DNA of 26,413 nt from Trichosphaerium sp. ATCC 40318. Lineage: Eukaryota; Discosea; Flabellinia; Trichosidae. A program made the translations under genes and the position numbers. Positions within the stretch are counted from its first letter, which is position 1. Each line of letters starts with the position of its first letter. Under the pieces are notes generated by a model, which saw only the letters and a program-made list of their open reading frames with translations, searched no databases and had not been told where the DNA came from. Shown here piece after piece: positions 20,526 to 26,413 of the stretch. The stretch spans positions 1 through 26,413 of the forward strand of contig JALMLS010000576.1 of NCBI GenBank assembly GCA_038496445.1, given 5' to 3'.

Positions 20526-23432
20526 CATTGTACTTTGTCTCCCAGTCTTCTGCCATCCTTGTACGGACATGTGTACTATCACTTGGCTCATCTGAAGTTG
20601 CTCGAGCGCCTAATGAAGAAGAATCGACAAGTAGGCCCTCAATGAGTAAGATTTTTTGGATAAACAAAGCAACAATTGTCAATCCTAGTACAATAGATTA
20701 ACAGTATGAACTTTACATCTTTCTGAGTACCTGCGCCGAGTATTACTGATAATGAGCGCAATGCATAAAGTCCATAGCGCGTTCTTTCGTTGGCTTCATC
20801 GTTAAGTGCATACGAGAATCCGACCCCAAGACAGCAAAGAAAACTACATTATACAATGCAAAAGCTATCACTTTGCTTTCGTTCAAGTGCTTGTACTTTA
20901 TGTAATGCACTTGCCATCCGGTGTATATACCAAACAACATCAACACGCACTTCGGAAGAGGTTAAAATTCTTACGTATTTCAATACTGTACCTTGTATGC
21001 AACCATCACTCCTATCAATGTTTGATTTGCCAATGATCGCCTTGCTTCACAAAAAAGGTACGCCTTACTCAAGTAATAAGGGTCAGGAAGGATTGTCCTT
21101 GCTTGCGGAAAGGCAATCGCTGAGTACAACAAGAGTAACACCTAGAACATCCAATAAGTATATAGCAATAACACATAAGGAAAATAACGTACAATGTCGA
21201 CAGTAACAAAACCAAGAACACATATAAAAACATGCGCATCTGACACTACAATAACCTTCAACCTCTTTGCCTGCCTCATTATCAATACTACACGTAAAGA
21301 CTTTGCAAATAGAGAACTAGTGTTCAACATCAATATAATGGTTGTTTAAAGAAGACAAGACGTACCCAAACATAACAGAAAATCCAATATTAAAAGTGTA
21401 AAAAGCCAAGTGACATGTGAATGTTGTCCATTGTGAAGGAAGCCATACAAAATTTGTAACAAGTAATAAAAGCGCACCAAATGCCACCAATAATAAGAAG
21501 TTAACAGATGACCCACGCACTATCCTATTGTTCCTCAGAGATCCTACGAATATAGAAAAAGCCACAACAATCAACAAAGCTATGACAGTGAAAACTGTCA
21601 TTATAATTTCGCTCACGTGACCTATCACGGAAGAGAAATTAGCAGAGGCGTAAAACTAAAAGTATATCAGCTTACCGAATTCTATTGAAACGACCCTCTC
21701 ATGTGGAAGCGGTGTAGGATACACGAGCTCAGAGTTTGTAGTAGCACCTAGAGGCGCTATAATTTTAAGAGCGTTTGTTACATCGCTGCCACCGTTGGGA
21801 ACCTGTAGCTGAACATAGTACGGATCCCATCGACAAGACCGATCCTCTTTTTGCGTTAGGCAAATACATACTGCGATTTAGTACCGGATCCCAAGAGTAG
21901 ATTCCATTGAACGTTTCGAATTCTGACATCAAAAGACGGCTGAGGACTTTAGTGGCATCAAGAGACTGTGATGCCTATTTTAAATTTTAGACAGAACTTT
22001 GTTGAGGTTCATCCTGTTGACTTACTTTTATGGATTCTACCCACATCATGCATGAAAGAAATCCCCATACTGGCATAGGTATATCTAAAGTTCTGCCAGT
22101 TGCATTGGTGTACATTTCAGTAAAGTTTGCCATTGAAATACCAGTGTAAATATCAGCAGGAAACTCTGACTCAGAGACGAACTATATGATGTTACACGTG
22201 TTCATGGTTAATAGGCTAATGTTACCCGAGAAATGCCGCTCATGAGATTGGCATCAACAAGAGGGCTAATTGCAAAGATATCTATGAACACAGTAAGCAA
22301 ACGCTTGTGAACTTTTTTTTTGTTTTTTCACAAAATGTAAACAAACAGTACCATCAAGTCGCGAATAAAAGCCGTCAAAACCGCCCGTTACAATAAGACG
22401 AGGAAGTTTATCTAGTTCAACTAAACGTTTCAGCATGTGAAAAACAGCAGCAGTCCGTGTTGAAATGATCATAACATCAAGGTTATCATGCTTTGTGGTT
22501 TTGTTAATCGATTTATAAAAAAATAAAGATAGCAACGCACGCTTGCAATGCGATCAGCTGTTCCCGTCCAATTAGCAATGGAAGTTTCAGTTGTGAAATC
22601 AAAATTAGCAAGTGAGCTTTCTTCAAAGGCAATAGTCTCCAACAACTTAACTCGGAACTGAGGCAACTCTTGTTGTAGAACCTAAAATGACATATTTAAT
22701 AAAAATAAATCCCGAAAAGATCTTTTTTTGGAAAACACCACGTGCGCACATCACAACTTGTCTCATGGAATACTTGCGCTCTGAAACCGCACACTAGTAC
22801 TGCAGTCTTCATCTCTTTAATGCGTATGAAAGGGAGCATAGAGCTGTAAGCTCTGGGAGTTGTTAGATATGTTCGATTCAAAGGAAAAAAGATCATACCG
22901 TTTCGGAGATAGCCCTAATGGCACCACTTGCGTAAAGTTGTAGATACCTTTTGGCCCACGCCAAAAAAAATCAGATTCTCCTCCTGCATTGATACTAGGA
23001 CATCCGCGCTGCTCCAGTCCAATCGTTGGGCGTACAGTGCTTATGGGATGTGGTGATGTAATCAAAAAGTGATTAGATATATTCATATTCATCTCCTCGC
23101 AAAACTCTATGTAATGTTCTTCAGCTGTAAAATCGTTTTCTTGCGAATCCTTTACGTTCAATTCAAGTGTGTAAGTTATTCCATCAACGTCAATACCGCC
23201 TCTTTTATTCATTAGGTCGACGTATAGCCTGATAGAAGCGTTAATTTGGCAGAATTACTAGATTAGTATTTCGTGTTACTTGCTTCATTCCCACGTATAC
23301 TTCATTGTCAAGGAAGACATTTATTGAACCGTTTGCTCCGGTAAGAGCGAGACTCGCGGAAAGTTTGATAGTATCCGTTACGCAATAAACTAGAGGTGCC
23401 AGAAGCAACAAAAGCAACAAGTGGTGTTCCAT
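20485..23432 (-). pseudogene. Class C receptor, truncated and frameshifted copy
   Basis: Mirror copy of the 14969-17994 receptor gene, read from the ATG at 23432. All exons can be traced, including the GC-donor first intron. Three changes differ from the left copy. First, near 21884 one G is missing at the end of an exon (CCGGGTAC became CCGGTAC), leaving a GT donor but shifting the frame before the membrane domain. Second, at about 22287-22312 a one-base acceptor shift and a one-base gain compensate each other and alter about ten residues of the ligand domain. Third, homology ends inside the last exon, so the coiled-coil tail is replaced by GHVSLKIVVLNSK and a stop. The seven-helix part itself is still nearly identical. 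Base calls at the first lesion decide whether it is dead or only tail-less. Confidence 0.75.
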
Positions 23433-23703
23433 GTTCGGAGTAAAACTTTCTCCTTTTTTTTTTTGAAGTCGGCAATAGTCACGTGCACACATATCCTTCC
23501 TATCAATGCTGCTCACTATCGGGTAACATCTACTCTATTGTGAGAAAGAATACCAATCTAGGCAAAGAATTACGCTTGAATGAGCTGGAGTCAAGCCATT
23601 TCTAATTTTGTTGTTACAAATTGATACTGTGTGACCATCATGAAGTTGTCCATTCCCAAAAGGTCAGATTAATCATCGCGACCGCACCCTGCTTAACGTA
23701 TTA
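23433..23703. promoter_or_regulatory. Divergent promoter region, right copy
   Basis: Counterpart of 14697-14968, with the CACGTG kept (23480) and the A tract changed to eleven uninterrupted A on the receptor strand. Confidence 0.5.
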
Positions 23704-24933
23704 ATGTTTATTAGTAATTATAGCGTTAAACACGTGATTCAGCTTTCCGACCTTCCAGTGGAGATATTGGCGCATTGCTTCCTGTCTCTAAGACGTACAG
23801 CAAGAATAAAGGCTTCACAATCGTGTTGGCTTTTTTCGGATATTATCCACCATCACGTGGGCTACATAGCACTGAGAATAAAGTCAAGAGCATCTGTTAA
23901 GCGTCTGAAAGCGAGTCCACTTCTTCAAAATACGCAAATTGATTTATCGACATTTTCAGAAGCGACAGATGATGACCTGTCTTATCTTTCGGGTGTAAGA
24001 CATCTAAGACTTTGGAACAATACAAATATTACCGATAATGGTCTCAAACACGTTTCAACTGTTGATACAGTGACCATGAGGTGCTATCAAATTACAGACA
24101 AAGGTATGAAGTTCATTTCAGGAGCGAGTCAAATCTGTCTCTACAATGCCAAGGGTATTACAAACAATGGATTCAAACTATTGAAAGGTACAACAATTAT
24201 TGGATTATTTAACTCTCACATCGCTGATGACGCTCTAAAATGCCTTGCTGGAGTTCATACGATAAAACTAGGGAGGTGTAAAAACATTACAAATGATGGC
24301 TTAAAGGCGCTCGCTGGAGTTCATAAAATATGTGTTGCTAATACAAACATTACAGATAAAGGTGTTCTTGCATTGCTAAGCAATGGAAACACGGTTTATG
24401 ATATCGATTTACGAAACTGTCATGTCTCTGGTAGGAGTATTAAACAACTTGGCAAGGCACACAAGATTGATATAAGCGGTACCAATGTTACAGACGATGG
24501 TCTCAGAGGTCTAGTGAATGTACATACACTCATTTTAAGATCATGCTACAACATTACTTTGAGAGGGATATCAGCTCTTAAGAACGTCCACACCATTGAT
24601 ATCAGAGAGACTAACGCTGAAGACTCATGGCTCTTTGCTTTATCTCATGTCAACAAGATTAAGTTAAGTGGCACGAAGATCACTAATGCTGGGTTGAGAG
24701 GACTTAGCAAAGTGAAGCATGTGTGTATGAGGAAATGTGAACAAGTAACAGATAGTGGAGTAAAGCATTTGGTAAACGTAGAAACGTTGGATGTTTCATG
24801 GTGTCCTAAAGTCACAAAAGACTTTATTGAACACTTACCATGCCTCAAGATACTTACGTGCTATGATACAGCAATATCCTTGCCTGGTACAAATTCTACA
24901 AGTTTGACTATACTTCCAGAACATCGGTGCTAA
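23704..24933 (+). CDS. F-box/LRR protein, copy 2
   Basis: Intact 409-residue frame, identical to the 13467-14696 copy except for three residues in the LRR region (T to A in NSHIxDD, E to K in ITDxGV, I to V in CEQxTDSG). The start, F-box and stop are unchanged, and several further differences are silent, which suggests that selection, or recent origin, keeps it open while its two neighbours in this arm carry lesions. It lies upstream of the broken galactosylceramidase copy in the same order as on the left. Confidence 0.85.
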   Translation: MFISNYSVKHVIQLSDLPVEILAHCFLSLRRTARIKASQSCWLFSDIIHHHVGYIALRIKSRASVKRLKASPLLQNTQIDLSTFSEATDDDLSYLSGVRHLRLWNNTNITDNGLKHVSTVDTVTMRCYQITDKGMKFISGASQICLYNAKGITNNGFKLLKGTTIIGLFNSHIADDALKCLAGVHTIKLGRCKNITNDGLKALAGVHKICVANTNITDKGVLALLSNGNTVYDIDLRNCHVSGRSIKQLGKAHKIDISGTNVTDDGLRGLVNVHTLILRSCYNITLRGISALKNVHTIDIRETNAEDSWLFALSHVNKIKLSGTKITNAGLRGLSKVKHVCMRKCEQVTDSGVKHLVNVETLDVSWCPKVTKDFIEHLPCLKILTCYDTAISLPGTNSTSLTILPEHRC

Positions 24934-25145
24934 TTACACCACTTAAGACGGACAGCTTAGTTCTGTGATAGAATTTTCCAACTAACCTTACTTGCCAGAC
25001 AACAAGATCTTGTCGCTGAATATTGTTGTAATAAAGAGCCATACAATGTACTTATGGTATCCTCAGGGAAACATCTTGTAATAACTAATTTTGCTCGAGT
25101 TGGCTTAAAGAAGTCATTTTAAGTTATTTTTCATCTAAAACCCAA

Positions 25146-26413
25146 ATGATGCTGCAGCGTACGATCGCTGTTTTCTTGGTGTTGGCAGTACGACATCTAT
25201 TTCCTAATAAATACATGCCGTTTAATCATGTTACAGGTTGCGTATGCGGCCAACATTATTGTGAATGGTAAAGACACCGAAAGAATGTTTTATGGTAAGC
25301 ACGTGAAAATTAATCAAACGAAAAAAAAACGGTTGATGGATCACAACACTAACTAGCACTACTTTTCTTTCGAATTTGTTTATTTCGGATATCTTCGCTT
25401 GATTCTAATTTTATGTAAGGTATTGGAGGACTCAGCGCCGTAGTAGCACAGTGCTAGTCCAAGATTGTAATGAATACTTTAGGTGCCAGTTCTCGCCTTC
25501 TTGTTGACTACGAGGAACCTTATCGCTCTCAGATACTCGACTATGTACGTTGATGGATATAGATCCTCATTGTAAATCACGTGACACCTTGTTTTTTAGC
25601 TGTTCAAGCCTAATTTCGGTGCTTCGCTTCATATTCTGAAAGTAGAAATCGGTGGTGACACTCAAAGTACAGATGGAACTGAATCTAGCCACATGCACTT
25701 CAAGGAAGACCTTAACTTCAAGAGAGGTACACAGCGCTTATTTATTGCTGCAGCTTGTTTTTAATTACTACAGGATACGAATTTTGGCTTTTAGTAGAGG
25801 CAAAGAAGAGAAACCCTGACATCACCACTTATGCTTTATCTTGGGGAGTACCTGGATGGATTGGTGACTATTTCTCACAAGATAACATTGACTACCAGGT
25901 GAAATGGCTTCAAGGTGAGCGTTATTCAACCACGTGTTGTAGATTGACTTTTGTTAAGGTGTTAAAGCTAACTACAACATTGAAATCGACTACATTGGTA
26001 TATGGAACGAGAGGCCTTACCAAGTTGACTATATTATAAACCTCAGGTGTGTTTGTTGTTTCAAATTGGCTTTGCAAACTCTTTGTTTCAAGTAAGGCTA
26101 TTACTGCTGCTGGACTCAAAACAAAGATTGTAGCTGCGGATAGCGCCGGGAACAAGTGGAAAATCGTGGAAGGTTTTGTTTTCATTAGTAAATCTTTCAC
26201 TAAAGCTATTAGACATGAAGAGTAATCCAGAATTAAAAGAAGCAGTGGACGTTGTAGGAGGTATGTAGCGAACAAGTTCTATTGTTTTAATAATATTTGT
26301 AAGTTCACTATCCTGGCACTACTAGCACACCTGATGCTGTGGCGCTTGGCACTCCTCTTTGGTCATCTGAAGATTATTCTACACACTCAAATAATGTTGG
26401 CAGTGGATGCTGG
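25146..26413 (+). pseudogene. GALC: Galactosylceramidase, frameshifted copy, cut by window end
   Basis: Mirror of the first ten exons of the 10217-13254 gene: signal peptide exon 25146-25187, second exon to 25294, a 125-base intron, third exon from 25420, then exons carrying the WGVPGW, GIWNER and LWSSED motifs up to SGCW at the window edge. At about 25440 one G is missing at the end of exon 3 (GCCGGTAG on the left, GCCGTAG here). The donor GT stays, but the exon is one base shorter, so the downstream exons fall out of frame and a stop follows. The catalytic residues are otherwise unchanged. A sequencing error in a GG doublet would be the alternative. The 3' part is outside the window. Confidence 0.75.

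Larger units (their letters stand above)
20526..26413. repeat. Right arm of large inverted repeat (partner 11989-17875)
   Basis: Reverse-complement copy of the left arm, reaching the last base of the window. Both junction sequences share CAATG, after which left (ACGAAAG) and right (GGCACGTG) differ completely. Scattered single substitutions (for example IT/IA, DEG/DKG and QI/QV in the LRR gene) show that the arms are separate copies, not the same read counted twice. Confidence 0.95.

Noticed and set aside
11989-26413. Fold-back sequencing artefact
   Set aside because: A 2.65 kb unique spacer with its own gene and consistent substitutions between the arms make this unlikely, though long reads should confirm it.
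1-26413. tRNA, rRNA, CRISPR or bacterial operon features
   Set aside because: I saw no cloverleaf with a TTCGA-type loop, no rRNA, no regularly spaced repeats and no ribosome-binding sites; the genes are spliced.

Overview
The window is nuclear DNA of an intron-rich, AT-biased microbial eukaryote. The genes are split by many very short GT-AG introns (mostly 37-75 nt), use the standard code, and include families not found in prokaryotes: a class C (GABA-B-like) seven-helix receptor, a lysosomal-type galactosylceramidase (GH59) and an F-box/LRR protein. An amoebozoan or similar free-living protist fits; that is inference. I rebuilt exon structures by hand. For the galactosylceramidase, the receptor, the repeat-nuclease gene and two other genes, the exon lengths sum exactly to a multiple of three, which is the main support for the models.

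Layout. 1-1 kb: 3' end of a surface-type protein. 1.2-1.8 kb and 9.36-9.94 kb: a small inverted repeat, each arm carrying one copy of a 130/132-residue Q-rich membrane protein. Between these arms, mostly on the minus strand: a 69-residue membrane protein, a lysine-rich protein ending in a possible NYN/PIN nuclease fold, a protein with five 'DWY' repeats and a PD-(D/E)XK-type C-terminal domain, a 60-residue GRF-like zinc protein, and (plus strand) a multi-pass membrane protein.

10.2-18.0 kb: galactosylceramidase (minus), F-box/LRR (minus) and class C receptor (plus), all apparently intact. From 11,989 to 17,875 this block is repeated in opposite orientation at 20,526-26,413, which is the window edge, so the arm may be longer. 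The 2.65 kb spacer holds an unrecognised 436-residue gene and a weakly supported small gene. The right arm looks like the decaying copy: its receptor lacks the coiled-coil tail and has a 1-base loss at an exon end, and its galactosylceramidase has a 1-base loss at another exon end, while its LRR gene is intact.

Two sequence-wide signals stand out: the palindrome CACGTG occurs 34 times by hand count where about 3 are expected, and about 5 of some 69 inferred introns start with GC rather than GT, two of them with GCACGTGAT.
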